From: Paenibacillus plantarum
GTDB lineage: Bacteria; Bacillota; Bacilli; Paenibacillales; NBRC-103111
Reading direction: 5' to 3'
DNA length: 64,000 bases
Assembly (NCBI RefSeq): GCF_013141695.1
Contig: NZ_WHNY01000028.1
Span: 1-64,000, forward strand
The position numbers and the translations under genes are program-made. The notes below the pieces were generated by a model, which was given only the letters and a program-made list of their open reading frames with translations, did not search any database and was not told the origin of the DNA. Numbering within the stretch: the first letter of the stretch is position 1; every line of letters begins with the position of its first letter. This document shows, piece after piece, positions 17,655 through 27,109 of the stretch.

Positions 17655-17671
17655 TGTGATTTTATACGATT
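17655..17671 (-). promoter_or_regulatory. Locus motif site B, upstream of the solute-binding protein
   Basis: TGTGATTTTATACGATT on the plus strand. The minus-strand -10 TATGAT is at 17607-17612, placing the site centre near -63. No consensus -35 is present. Confidence 0.65.
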
Positions 17672-17729
17672 GAGGAAAGTCCTGAATTTGATTGCACAGT
17701 GCCATCACGATCACACTTGTGTCAAACGT

Positions 17730-17965
17730 AGTGGGTTCTCCATGTTTAGATGGAAAAAATACAGGTAATATTCAGTATTTCGCTGTGTTTTCGCGAATAG
17801 ATGAAAAAACTACAGCTAATTTATCTGTTTTTTAAAATATCGAGCTCCTACATGAAAATTAACTGTAGAAAATACAGCTACTCCCTCAAATTCGGGGTAC
17901 TTGGCACAAATAGATGGAGTAAATCCATTTAGATGACTGGGTGACAGCTAGAATTAGCTCGGTAT
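17730..17965. repeat. Degenerate intergenic repeat cluster (about 50-bp period)
   Basis: Three or four imperfect units occur: TAGATGGAAAAAATACAG, TAGATGAAAAAACTACAGCT, AACTGTAGAAAATACAGCT and TAGATGGAGTAAATCCA. They are spaced roughly 50-60 bases apart and show direct and inverted relationships. No gene is visible. Similar clusters occur at four other places in the window. Confidence 0.6.
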
Positions 17966-18013
17966 CGGGAAGTCACCGTATGATGAAGGTAACCATATGC
18001 CGTAAACCCAGGT

Positions 18014-18047
18014 GAAAAAAAGACCGCCAAACAGCTTTGGCGGTCTG
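18014..18047 (-). terminator. Strong rho-independent terminator after the SLH gene
   Basis: On the minus strand AGACCGCCAAA-GCTG-TTTGGCGGTCT forms a perfect 11-bp stem followed by TTTTTTC. It lies 8 bases after the stop at 18056. Confidence 0.92.
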
Positions 18048-18055
18048 GGTGTGAA

Positions 18056-19960
18056 TCAGTTAATAAATTGTAACGATTGCAGCATGCGCTTCAGCATTGT
18101 GGCCGCTTGTGCGCGTGTGGCAGGCTCTGTCGGTGCGAAGCTATTGTCCGATAAGCCTTGAACAAGACCTGCTGTCAGCGCCTGTGCGACGGCTGCCTTC
18201 GACCATTCGCCGATCGTCGAACGGTCGGCGAAGCGATCAATCACTGTGCTACTGGCTTGGATTTCCTTGCCTCCAACTTTCATCGCGCGCATCATCATCG
18301 CCACCATCTGTTCGCGAGTGATGTTGGCATTCGGCCTAAAGGTACCATCCTCATAACCGTTAATCAACCCGGCTTGATGCGCCGTGCTGACGGCTCCAGC
18401 GAACCAGTCGCGCGGGCTTACATCACGGAACGCATCTGCTTGCTTCTCTACGAGTCCAAGGGATCGAACTAGCATGGCCGCAAACTCAGCGCGCGTAACT
18501 TGCGCCTCTGGTGCAAACTGCTTATCCGTGATTCCGTTAACGATCCATTTATTGGCCAGCAGCTCAACATCCGCTTTGGCCCAATGCCCTGCTAAATCTG
18601 CAAATGATTGATTGGATTGGATGACCGTGTACGTACTGTTGTGCGGCGAACGAATCGTAACTTCAGATGATCCATTCTTCGTCGTAAGTATGGCTGGTAC
18701 GAAATGGATCTGATTATTCGCATCGATCCAGAGCGCAGTTACCTTGCCAGGGTCACCTGTCCATGTCCCCAAGTTAAGTGTGCGGTTCACGTAAACGCCA
18801 CCAAAATCATTCATTTCTTTCCCGTTGACCGTGATCGTAAATTCGATCGGGTTTGCAACGAGCTGCTTCGCGTTCAACTTGTTCACTGCGGCAGTGACAT
18901 CGTCTCCGGTTTTACCCGAAACTTTTGAAATTACAACGCTTATGGTTGAATCCTTAGCTATATCTTTAAACAATTGAACTGGCAGCTCATATATGGCACC
19001 ATTCGCTTTAATCTGAATTACTGTGTTGTTATGCTTACTGATTGCGTTCAGGATTGCTTGGCCTGGCAGTTCCACATTTACGATGGAAGCACCGTCCTTC
19101 ACTTCAATCACGACGACTGGAATCGCTGATGCTTTCTCCAGTTTATCCCGATCTAAGGTGACTTTCGTAACCGTCTTCCCATCTGCCGTTGTTTCTTTGG
19201 TCACTTTGGCATCTTTATCAAGATCGATGATCCCCGTAGTTCCTGAACTTGAACTAGTGCCAGTGCCAGTGCCAGTGCCAGTTCCACTACCTGTCCCTGT
19301 ACTAGGTCCCGGATCCGTCGTACGCTGTGTAACTGTGATTGTTGCTTCTGCCTTCAAGGAGGTGCCCCCAACTGTTCCCAGCACCTTAAAGGTACCTGCC
19401 GAGGCATATTGTGAAGCCTCTATATTGCTCCAGACGACACTTAGCTGCTTAGTCGTATTGTCGCTGTAAACCGCTGTAACTACCGTTGGTAAGATAGGTG
19501 CTGTTCCAGCTGTTGTCGTTATGTTGATTGGCGAATAGCTGACAATAACAGGTAGTGGAATGTCTATGGCTGTAACTGTAATATTAGCCAAAGCCTTATA
19601 AGTTACGCCGGTGACAGTTCCTTGCACGCTAAAGCTCCCTGCTACAGCATATTGAGATGGATCAATAGCGTCCCAGATGACCCCTCTTTGTCCCGTCGTG
19701 TTGTCACTATAAACCGCTGTGACGACTGTTGGTAAAACAGGAGCTACACCCACGCTAGTTGTAATGCTAATCGGTGCAATCCCAACGATGTCCGTTGACA
19801 TGTTAAGTAAGGTCGGTGCCGAAACCATAAACTTACGTGAATACGGGTCTGTTCCTTTGGACCTTACGGTCACTTTGGAGAAATCAGTCAGGTTACTCGG
19901 TAACAGATAAGTAGTTGCTCCTGCTGGTAAATCAGCCAATACTGTTGTCTCATTGTACAC
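18056..19960 (-). CDS. SLH-domain C-terminal part of the giant lyase-like surface protein (frame-shifted)
   Basis: This frame encodes two Ig-like (Big-type) domains with near-identical cores (LPTVVTAVYSDNTT twice), a Gly-Thr linker (about 216-240), a beta-rich domain (about 250-450) and three SLH domains (about 451-493, 511-555 and 576-620, with VTRAEF, ITREQM and ATRAQA). SLH domains bind pyruvylated wall polymer and anchor exported proteins. The only possible start is a GTG at 19960 inside the 3' end of the preceding gene, and there is no signal peptide, so on its own this product could not reach the wall. The upstream frame runs into this one without a gap. The two were most likely one protein of about 2,270 residues, interrupted by a one-base shift in the 32-base window 19953-19984. 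A real mutation, a sequencing error or recoding are all possible. Confidence 0.85.
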   Translation of the reverse strand: MYNETTVLADLPAGATTYLLPSNLTDFSKVTVRSKGTDPYSRKFMVSAPTLLNMSTDIVGIAPISITTSVGVAPVLPTVVTAVYSDNTTGQRGVIWDAIDPSQYAVAGSFSVQGTVTGVTYKALANITVTAIDIPLPVIVSYSPINITTTAGTAPILPTVVTAVYSDNTTKQLSVVWSNIEASQYASAGTFKVLGTVGGTSLKAEATITVTQRTTDPGPSTGTGSGTGTGTGTGTSSSSGTTGIIDLDKDAKVTKETTADGKTVTKVTLDRDKLEKASAIPVVVIEVKDGASIVNVELPGQAILNAISKHNNTVIQIKANGAIYELPVQLFKDIAKDSTISVVISKVSGKTGDDVTAAVNKLNAKQLVANPIEFTITVNGKEMNDFGGVYVNRTLNLGTWTGDPGKVTALWIDANNQIHFVPAILTTKNGSSEVTIRSPHNSTYTVIQSNQSFADLAGHWAKADVELLANKWIVNGITDKQFAPEAQVTRAEFAAMLVRSLGLVEKQADAFRDVSPRDWFAGAVSTAHQAGLINGYEDGTFRPNANITREQMVAMMMRAMKVGGKEIQASSTVIDRFADRSTIGEWSKAAVAQALTAGLVQGLSDNSFAPTEPATRAQAATMLKRMLQSLQFIN

Positions 19961-22900
19961 CGTATAACCTTCGCTTAAACATCGTCAGATGCTGCGGAGG
20001 AAGTGGCGCATTGAACACTTGTACTTGTGTCAAGCGTGGAGGTCCCGTCAGATCTGTGCCTGTATTACCACCAGAAGCATTCTCCACCGTTACTTTGAGA
20101 TATCTGGCATGATAGGTCTTGCCCAAGTTAATAGGGTGCGAACTATCTGCTGAATCGATACCACCATTACTAGTGCCTGTCTCATACGTATAACCTTGGG
20201 CCGTCTGCTTTTCCACTTGTTGAAAAGTCATAGTGTTAAAATCAGCAGCCGATGAATGCTCTCCGATCTCATTGGATACAAACACGGTTGCGCCCTTTAA
20301 CCTCGTGGATTTGGCAAACAGTCTAATCTGGCTGAAATCCATCGCCTGCCCAAGGTCGATGACAAAGCTGCCTTTGCGCTCCCCGTCGGTACCCAGCCAA
20401 GAATAATTGCCGATTTGATCCAAATTGGTAACGTTCGTTACCGTCCATTTGGTCGGGTCTTGTAATACGCCATTGGTCAATTTATTAGCATTTCCGTACA
20501 TATTCGCCGTAGCTGATTGCATCTGAATCGGATTAGCACCACCTGTTGGCCCAACATTGTACGCCTTCTTATTAAGCGCCAAGTTAACAGATGACAACCC
20601 TGATGCAACTTTGCTTATGGTGATGTCCGATAGCCCGAGCTGAACGTCATACGCAGAGTTGGTACCGTTAGCAGAGCTGCGGTAGATCCCCCACTTTGGA
20701 CGCAAATATTGATCAAACGCAGCCGGATACTCGGTCTCAAAGCCACCTGCTCGTTCGGGTCTTCGCCATAAGTCTTTGACACCGTCACCTGTACCTTGAT
20801 TACCGAAGACTTGATAGACATCCGGACTGTCAAAGGTATATGCCTTGCCCGTCACTTGATCGGTAATCTTAATGGTCAGCCAACCGCTGTCCGAAATGTG
20901 AGCTTTGAGCTCAACTTTAATCCAGTGCCCATCGATTTCTCGTAATGGAATTCGCATTAGCGTCTTATCGCCATCATAACGGTTATGATTGACAACTAGA
21001 TCACGGTTCGTCGTTCCAGAAATGGACATCGCAAGAATATAGGCGCCGTTCTCACCGCCATTATTGCCAACTGGTAAAGTATCAGGAGCTTGGCGATTCG
21101 TAGCCTTCAACTGGAAGATATGCCTGAAGTTTGACTGGTTCCACTGGATGCCGTCTGGAATATTCCACATCCACTCATAGGAAACCAAATCGCCTTCGTA
21201 TGCGACAAAATCGTTATTCGAATCTTCGCTTGGGCGAATCTCAACTCTTTGCCGATCGGTAGTAGCTGCGCCGTCAACAATATAGCCTACACTCGGGTCG
21301 AATACACCTTTGTGACCATACTCGCCATCACGCGTTTTATCCAAGAACTCATTATTCAAACCTCTGCCGTATTCAAAAATCTTGAACACATTTTTTTGCA
21401 ATGTGCTATCCCACACACTCTGGATATGATCATCCGCGGCTGTCGCCCGAGGCTGATTACCATAGAAAGCGTGATAAGCATCTCTAATTCTTTTCGTAAC
21501 ACCTTCTACAGGTTCATCGGTACCCATGGCTCCGCCTAACACATTGTAAGGAGATACGCCTTCGATTGCGTTCATCTTGATCGTCTTATCATTTGCGCCA
21601 TAACCACGGGCTATGACATCCAATGCAAATAGCGAAGGGGCGCCGCTGTTAAATTGAAACGTAAATTCATTCGTGCCCAGCGGCAACTTGGCAAGGTAGG
21701 GAGATGTGAAAGTAACCTTATTGCCGGCAAATGTGTAATCCGTATTTAATAGAAGCGTACTGTCACCATTCGTAATGCTCGTAAGCACTTTCCCACCCAG
21801 GTTAATCGTTGTCGATATAGGTGCAACCTGATCCCATGTACTATAGGTGTCCTTAGCTGGCACTAGTGCGGTAGTGTTCGTATACGGATCTTTACCATAA
21901 ATCGCTAAGGCGGATAGACCCATCATGGAATTGGCATCATTCGCTCGCTTATCGCTAGGACCAACCAATACGGTGTTTATCATCACATAACGTGCTGTAA
22001 ACGGATACAGAAAACGCTTCGTATCATAGCCCCATTGCTGACCGTTATACGTCACGTAAGACCACAAACCTTCAGTCTCTGTACCACCAGCTAGCGTCCA
22101 ACCGTTAGCTTTCCAGTCATACTGCTGTGCCCCATCCGAAGCCGTAGGTGCACTTGACCATGCTGCAGGATCATTGGTGTAATAGACCTCAAATCTTGTA
22201 GCATTACTTTGAATATTGGCGATGGTGTTAGGAATTTCAAGGTAAAGTTTATCAATCGTTTTAGGCGCGCCTAAGTCAAGACTTAATGCTAGAGAGGATG
22301 GCGAATAGTCACCCTTATAGGCATTAGAGCTTGCATTCCGCCAATACCCGCTGCCGCCTGACCGCAAAGCATCTACACCCGGATGATCATTGGCTTCCGA
22401 GCTTACCTTGAGATTGACACCAGCCTGCGGTGTAAAACGAGATGGATCTAACAGGTTAACAGAGCCTGTCGGTATAACCGGAATAACCGTTGCCGAAGGT
22501 TCACCGAAAACATTGAATACATTCGCTTTAATTCCGCCAGCACTATTATCGAGTGTGACATCGGATACTAGCAATATATATTGCGCTGCAATCGGCACAG
22601 CCAACGTATGATTGGCTTTTTCGTTATTTTCTAGTTGTGTCGTTTTTCCCACGCCTGCGATTGGTTGCCATAGGGAACCATTTGCCGTCTCAAGCGGTTT
22701 GCGCGTTGCATCTGAAGTCGCTGATAGGGCATTTCCCTCTTTGAGTTCATTAAAAGCTGCAGCATCATTCGCGTAGTATACTTGATAATTTTTCAAAAAC
22801 TTACTATTACTCGTCCATTCAATTTGAATGTTACTCACATCTATTTTCTTTTCCAGTTGTACGGCCGCCCAGTATTGATAACCATCTGTCTTAGTTAGAG

Positions 22901-24857
22901 AGCTGTTGGCCTGCCAAGCTGTCGTAGCATTATCATCAATAAAGTTGTTTTTACTGTTGCTGCTGCTAGAAACAACCTTAAGCGTAGCTCCGGGAGTTAC
23001 CGCCCAGTTTTTATAACTAGAAAGATTAACTTCAATAAATGGTTTAATATGGGTTGAGTTCGTTATACCTGGGCCATTAAACTCACCATAAATCGTATTG
23101 ATTCCTGTATGATCTGGATTATAGCCCGATGAGCTCCATGTTACATTCACCGGCTCTATTTTCCCCGTGCTCAGGGTGACATCTAGCTTGGAAGGTAAAG
23201 TTAAATTGCCAAATGCCGTACCTTGGGAAGCTGAAATCGCTGCTGGCCTTGCCCATGCAACAACATCTTTCGCTTGTGTATTGGGGTTCCAGCCGTCAGG
23301 GAAAATATAGCTGTCCTCATCCCGTTTGATTAAGTGTACGTCAGACAGATACATGGTTGCTGCTTGCCATTCATCCGCATAGGCTGCATCAGCCGGGCTG
23401 TTATACAACCCTCGGTAAAGCCCCCATTTGGAACGATTTTGTTGACCCGCTTCAACGGGTAAATCCGTTCTTTCGAGTCTGCCTGTTGTCGGATTGCTCA
23501 CTTCAGGGCGTCTAGAGGTTTCAGCCGTCATCCCACCTTCGAACAGTACATCGCCTGACTCCAGATCGACAAGTTTACCGTATACATAACCTTTATCTGC
23601 TGTTAAGATCGTTACTTCAAAATCCAGCCAGCGATCTGCGATCTCTTCAAAAGGAATCGTGAACAATGGCTTAATGCGATCCGCATTGCTGCCATCTGGA
23701 TTGTTCCTGAATTCAAGCTGCCCTTTGCCTCCGCTGGAAACTAAGGTCAGTGTAGTCACTGGTTGGCCCGCTGCGTTGCCGGCGATTTCTTTCAATTGAA
23801 AGATGTGCCAAAACCGGTGCGGTTCAATGAATTCACCTGCTTTTTTCTCACCAACATCTTGTTGAAACCTTAACGTTTCCGATGGGAGCATAAGTCTCCA
23901 ATGATGGGTCATAATATCGCCGCCTACGCTATTTGCATCGATGTTGGCTGCGCTGGTATTGCTCTTAATCTCCAATCTCTGCCGGTCACTGCCTACGGCT
24001 CCGCGATCACCGTCGTCACGGCCTACACCTCCTGGCGTCACAAAAGGTTTAAATTCGTGAAACCGCAAAATGTCCGAGTTGAGCTTAGACGTGCCTGGTA
24101 CGCCTGCAATGCCATATTTCGTAAGCGCATTCAAATCATTTCGTCCGATCGTTTGCAAATACATATTGTCTCCCAACCATGATTCATTCACAGTCGAAGC
24201 CACAGGGTAGTCACCCGAACGGTCATATACAGATTCTGACCATGGTTTCCCACTGTAAGAAGAAGGGCTCGTTGGACCTTCGATGGAACCCGTACCGCTG
24301 CCATTGCCAATTTTGGATGCGCCCATCACATCCCATGCGGACTCGCCTGCCTGAATGTTCAGCGGCAAGTATTTGTCATTTGGCCCCATTGGGCCACTTA
24401 AAGAAGGCACTGCCGTATCAACCGTAACCGTTATGGTGTATTTTTTGCTATTGCTGCTGTTATTGTTATCGGTTACTACTAAGTAATATGTCGTGGTTCC
24501 GCTGGCTGAAAATTGGTCCATTTTCGCATCGCCTTTGTTAATGCCGCTGGCTGCAAAAGGAATCACCGTTGTTTCGTCACTTCTGTATAGAACTGCGTTT
24601 GCACCATTTGTGGTTACATTCAGCATTTGATAGATGGTACCATAGGGTAAGGATACGTCAATTGTGGCATCATCGAGATCGACAACTGCGCCCACTGGCT
24701 TGTTCACGTGTATGTCCAAAATGCCCAAGCTGTCCTCCTGTGCTGCGTAAACCGTTTCTACTGGATTCATGTTAATTAATGTAAGAACAAGTGCTAAGGA
24801 AAGCACTATGCTTACCGCCTTTTTAAGTACTTGTTGCTTCAACATCTTACTGAACAT
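19950..24857 (-). CDS. Giant secreted multidomain protein with two lyase-like jelly-roll domains
   Basis: This 1,635-residue secreted protein has a signal peptide ending near VYAAQ (residue 39). In order it shows: a cadherin-like beta-sandwich (about 45-150); jelly-roll 1 (about 200-515, with DRQRLEI 291, FWHIFQLK 349 and KWGLYR 477); an Ig-like domain (about 530-610); two discoidin (F5/8C)-like domains (about 615-790 and 800-990); an X2-like module (about 995-1085); jelly-roll 2 (about 1100-1415, with DRQRVEI 1201, FRHIFQLK 1244 and KWGIYR 1388); and a third discoidin-like domain (about 1420-1620). The triad R-x-E-I / Q-L-K / K-W-G-x-Y-R resembles active-site strands of jelly-roll polysaccharide lyases, so cleavage of a uronic-acid glycan is proposed, not shown. 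The frame ends at TGA 19950, where the SLH part continues in another frame. Site C and a cre-like site lie upstream. Confidence 0.85.
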   Translation of the reverse strand: MFSKMLKQQVLKKAVSIVLSLALVLTLINMNPVETVYAAQEDSLGILDIHVNKPVGAVVDLDDATIDVSLPYGTIYQMLNVTTNGANAVLYRSDETTVIPFAASGINKGDAKMDQFSASGTTTYYLVVTDNNNSSNSKKYTITVTVDTAVPSLSGPMGPNDKYLPLNIQAGESAWDVMGASKIGNGSGTGSIEGPTSPSSYSGKPWSESVYDRSGDYPVASTVNESWLGDNMYLQTIGRNDLNALTKYGIAGVPGTSKLNSDILRFHEFKPFVTPGGVGRDDGDRGAVGSDRQRLEIKSNTSAANIDANSVGGDIMTHHWRLMLPSETLRFQQDVGEKKAGEFIEPHRFWHIFQLKEIAGNAAGQPVTTLTLVSSGGKGQLEFRNNPDGSNADRIKPLFTIPFEEIADRWLDFEVTILTADKGYVYGKLVDLESGDVLFEGGMTAETSRRPEVSNPTTGRLERTDLPVEAGQQNRSKWGLYRGLYNSPADAAYADEWQAATMYLSDVHLIKRDEDSYIFPDGWNPNTQAKDVVAWARPAAISASQGTAFGNLTLPSKLDVTLSTGKIEPVNVTWSSSGYNPDHTGINTIYGEFNGPGITNSTHIKPFIEVNLSSYKNWAVTPGATLKVVSSSSNSKNNFIDDNATTAWQANSSLTKTDGYQYWAAVQLEKKIDVSNIQIEWTSNSKFLKNYQVYYANDAAAFNELKEGNALSATSDATRKPLETANGSLWQPIAGVGKTTQLENNEKANHTLAVPIAAQYILLVSDVTLDNSAGGIKANVFNVFGEPSATVIPVIPTGSVNLLDPSRFTPQAGVNLKVSSEANDHPGVDALRSGGSGYWRNASSNAYKGDYSPSSLALSLDLGAPKTIDKLYLEIPNTIANIQSNATRFEVYYTNDPAAWSSAPTASDGAQQYDWKANGWTLAGGTETEGLWSYVTYNGQQWGYDTKRFLYPFTARYVMINTVLVGPSDKRANDANSMMGLSALAIYGKDPYTNTTALVPAKDTYSTWDQVAPISTTINLGGKVLTSITNGDSTLLLNTDYTFAGNKVTFTSPYLAKLPLGTNEFTFQFNSGAPSLFALDVIARGYGANDKTIKMNAIEGVSPYNVLGGAMGTDEPVEGVTKRIRDAYHAFYGNQPRATAADDHIQSVWDSTLQKNVFKIFEYGRGLNNEFLDKTRDGEYGHKGVFDPSVGYIVDGAATTDRQRVEIRPSEDSNNDFVAYEGDLVSYEWMWNIPDGIQWNQSNFRHIFQLKATNRQAPDTLPVGNNGGENGAYILAMSISGTTNRDLVVNHNRYDGDKTLMRIPLREIDGHWIKVELKAHISDSGWLTIKITDQVTGKAYTFDSPDVYQVFGNQGTGDGVKDLWRRPERAGGFETEYPAAFDQYLRPKWGIYRSSANGTNSAYDVQLGLSDITISKVASGLSSVNLALNKKAYNVGPTGGANPIQMQSATANMYGNANKLTNGVLQDPTKWTVTNVTNLDQIGNYSWLGTDGERKGSFVIDLGQAMDFSQIRLFAKSTRLKGATVFVSNEIGEHSSAADFNTMTFQQVEKQTAQGYTYETGTSNGGIDSADSSHPINLGKTYHARYLKVTVENASGGNTGTDLTGPPRLTQVQVFNAPLPPQHLTMFKRRLYGVQ

Positions 24858-24915
24858 TCTAAAGCCTCCTTAGAGTCAGTTACACCTACTTGAAACAAGG
24901 GGTTATCATTCATAT

Positions 24916-24929
24916 TGCAATCGCTTCCA
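24916..24929 (-). promoter_or_regulatory. cre-like site upstream of the giant surface protein
   Basis: The minus strand reads TGGAAGCGATTGCA, one mismatch from TGWAARCGNTWNCA. It lies between the inferred promoter (-10 at 24972-24977) and the start codon at 24857, the same arrangement as at the binding-protein gene. Confidence 0.5.
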
Positions 24930-25021
24930 TTATAAATGGTAAGATCATCTCCTTCCTCCCCTGCTTGCCTAAGTGTAAATCACATTCTTATTTCCATAGA
25001 TGGAAAAATTTACGATTGGGG

Positions 25022-25038
25022 TTGTTTTATTTACGATA
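25022..25038 (-). promoter_or_regulatory. Locus motif site C, upstream of the giant surface protein
   Basis: TTGTTTTATTTACGATA on the plus strand is the weakest copy of the motif but keeps TTTACGAT. A minus-strand -10 (TACACT) at 24972-24977 puts the site centre near -67. A partial second copy (TTTACGATT) lies at 25010-25018. Confidence 0.5.
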
Positions 25039-25060
25039 TGAGCTGCAATCCGTTAGGTTG

Positions 25061-25093
25061 AAAAAACCACCCCATATACGCTTACGGGGCGGC
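25061..25093 (-). terminator. Rho-independent terminator of the permease genes
   Basis: On the minus strand GCCGCCCC pairs with GGGGTGGT, followed by TTTTTT. It lies about 20 bases after the stop at 25113 and next to site C. Confidence 0.85.
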
Positions 25094-25112
25094 CGATTTC
25101 ACACTATTTGTA

Positions 25113-25982
25113 TTAAGATTTCACCGAACCCACCATCATACCTTGGATAAAATGCTTTTGTAGGAACGGGTACACACATAGGATTGGAATCGTAGCGACG
25201 ACAATGACCGCCATCTTAATTCCTTCTGGAGATAGAAGCTGCATGAGTTCCGAAGATACATCCGATTGCCCCATCTGATCGGTAAATACAATTTCCCTCA
25301 GCCGCACTTGCAGCGGTATCCATTGACGATGATCAATATAGAAGACGGCCTCCGCATAACGGTTCCAGTGACTGACTGCATACATAATTCCCATCGTAGC
25401 CATTGCAGGCTTAGATAGCGGCAAGACAATATTCCAGAGTATACGGAACTCGCCGCAGCCGTCCATTCGTGCCGAATCCAGCAGTTCCGATGGTAGATTC
25501 AAGAAAAATGACCGCATCACGAATAAATTAAAAGCGCTAATCGCCATTGGCAACATTAAAGCCCAGAGGGTATTCAGCAGCCCCAATTGCTTGATCAACA
25601 AATAATTGGGAATTAACGGTGCGCTGAAAATTAAAGTAAACAACACCAACATTAGAATTGATTTACGAAACAAATATTCAGGTCTGGACAACGGATACGC
25701 AAGCGTTGTTGTCATAAATAAATTAATAAAAGTACCAAATACCGTAATAATGACACTATTCCTGAACCCGATCCAGATCGTCGGATCCTCCAAAATAAGT
25801 TTATAGCTGCCTAATGTGAAGCCTACAGGCCAAAACGATACATCTCCTGCATTAATGGCCGTGTTATTGCTTAAGGACTGAGCAATAATGTGAATAAGGG
25901 GCAGCACCATGCTCAATCCGAGAACACCTAACAATATAAGGTTGAAGATATTAAAAATTTTATGGCCTCTTGTCATAATCAT
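25113..25982 (-). CDS. LplC-type carbohydrate ABC transporter permease
   Basis: This 289-residue inner-membrane permease has six hydrophobic segments and the binding-protein-dependent transport loop (LLDSARMDGCGEFRILWNIVLPLSKPAM), which contacts the ATPase. The C-terminus (LQKHFIQGMMVGSVKS) is the signature of the LplC/YtcP class. It follows the LplB-type gene after 28 bases and ends at a strong terminator. No ATPase gene is present in the locus, so a shared MsmX-like ATPase encoded elsewhere is presumably used. Confidence 0.93.
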   Translation of the reverse strand: MIMTRGHKIFNIFNLILLGVLGLSMVLPLIHIIAQSLSNNTAINAGDVSFWPVGFTLGSYKLILEDPTIWIGFRNSVIITVFGTFINLFMTTTLAYPLSRPEYLFRKSILMLVLFTLIFSAPLIPNYLLIKQLGLLNTLWALMLPMAISAFNLFVMRSFFLNLPSELLDSARMDGCGEFRILWNIVLPLSKPAMATMGIMYAVSHWNRYAEAVFYIDHRQWIPLQVRLREIVFTDQMGQSDVSSELMQLLSPEGIKMAVIVVATIPILCVYPFLQKHFIQGMMVGSVKS

Positions 25983-26010
25983 AGCGATTCACCTCCGGTC
26001 TCCTTCCGTA

Positions 26011-26967
26011 TCAGTACAAGCCTTCGCCAGTCATTTTTTTACTAAACATATTACTGATCATGATCAACAGTAGACCCACAACCGACTTGAACAACCCGAT
26101 AGCCGTCGTGTAGCTGTATTGACGATCAACAAGCCCTGCTCGATACACAAACGTATCAATAATCTCCCCATTCTCATTGTTAAGCGGGTTAAGAAATACG
26201 AAGACGCGTTCGAAACCGAAATCGAGAAAATTACCAATTTGAAGCAAAAATAAAATGACGATGGTTGGTAAAATACTAGGAATCGTGATGGAGAACACTT
26301 GACGAATGCGACTGGCTCCATCGATTTGCGAAGCTTCGTACAGGTCAGGATTAATGCCTGCAATCGCTGCCAAATAAATGATCGTTCCCCAACCGCTATC
26401 CTTCCAAACGCCAGAACTAATGAGAATGGTTCGAATGTAGCTATTTTCCCCCAAGAAATAGATAGGCTCAACGCCGAACAATGAGAGTAAATGATTAACA
26501 ATTCCCGTGGAAGGGGACAACACCCCAACAACGATGCCTCCGACGATGACCCACGACAGGAAGTGCGGCATATACACCACCGTTTGTACAATCCGTTTAT
26601 AAGCCATAATGCGTACTTCATTAATGAGAAGAGCCAAGACGATTGGAATCGGAAAAGCGAAACACATATCATAAATACCGATTAATATCGTATTTTTTAA
26701 AATTTGCAGGAAATCGGTGTAGGCGAACATGCGTTGGAAATGTTCTAATCCTACCCAGTCGCTTCCTTTAATGCCCTTGAAAATGTTGTAGTTTTGAAAC
26801 GCGATAACGGAACCGAATAATGGGATATATTTAAATAGTAAAAAATAAATAATTCCCGGTAATGAGATTACATAAATTGGCCAATGTTTTCGTATAAAAG
26901 CCCATTTCTGACTCTGTGATGAGAAATTATACATTGCATGATCGGATGGCTGTATTTTGCTGGCCAT
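26011..26967 (-). CDS. LplB-type carbohydrate ABC transporter permease
   Basis: The product has 318 residues from the ATG at 26967, which follows a GGGAGG ribosome binding site; the ATG at 27012 lacks one. It shows six membrane spans and the EAA-like loop (DLYEASQIDGASRIRQVFSITIPSILPT). FLLFKYIPLFGSVIAFQNYN near the N-terminus and the KKMTGEGLY end are typical of LplB. It is first in a two-gene unit with the LplC-type permease. Site D lies 93 bases upstream with a -10 (TAAGAT) at 27011-27016. It should partner the LplA-type lipoprotein encoded at 15975-17552. Confidence 0.93.
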   Translation of the reverse strand: MASKIQPSDHAMYNFSSQSQKWAFIRKHWPIYVISLPGIIYFLLFKYIPLFGSVIAFQNYNIFKGIKGSDWVGLEHFQRMFAYTDFLQILKNTILIGIYDMCFAFPIPIVLALLINEVRIMAYKRIVQTVVYMPHFLSWVIVGGIVVGVLSPSTGIVNHLLSLFGVEPIYFLGENSYIRTILISSGVWKDSGWGTIIYLAAIAGINPDLYEASQIDGASRIRQVFSITIPSILPTIVILFLLQIGNFLDFGFERVFVFLNPLNNENGEIIDTFVYRAGLVDRQYSYTTAIGLFKSVVGLLLIMISNMFSKKMTGEGLY

Positions 26968-27059
26968 GATTTCCTCCCCTTCTTGCTTGCTGCATCGATT
27001 TGACTTCTTCATCTTACTAGGGTTGTTCCAAGGCAGACATGGTGAAACTTATAGCGCGC

Positions 27060-27076
27060 TGTGTTTTTTTACGATT
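27060..27076 (-). promoter_or_regulatory. Locus motif site D, upstream of the permease genes
   Basis: TGTGTTTTTTTACGATT on the plus strand is identical over 17 bases to site A, although the flanks differ. The minus-strand -10 TAAGAT at 27011-27016 places it near -65. Confidence 0.65.
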
Positions 27077-27109
27077 AGAACTATGGGAGCGGTGGGAACG
27101 ATTACAATA

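Noticed and set aside
19260..19300. Short tandem repeat (GTGCCA units) as a separate repeat element
   Set aside because: It encodes the Gly-Thr linker of the SLH protein and is explained by the coding sequence.
19975..19990. Programmed frameshift heptamer at the lyase/SLH junction
   Set aside because: No X-XXY-YYZ heptamer or known +1 stop-type site was found in the overlap, so an indel is the simpler explanation.
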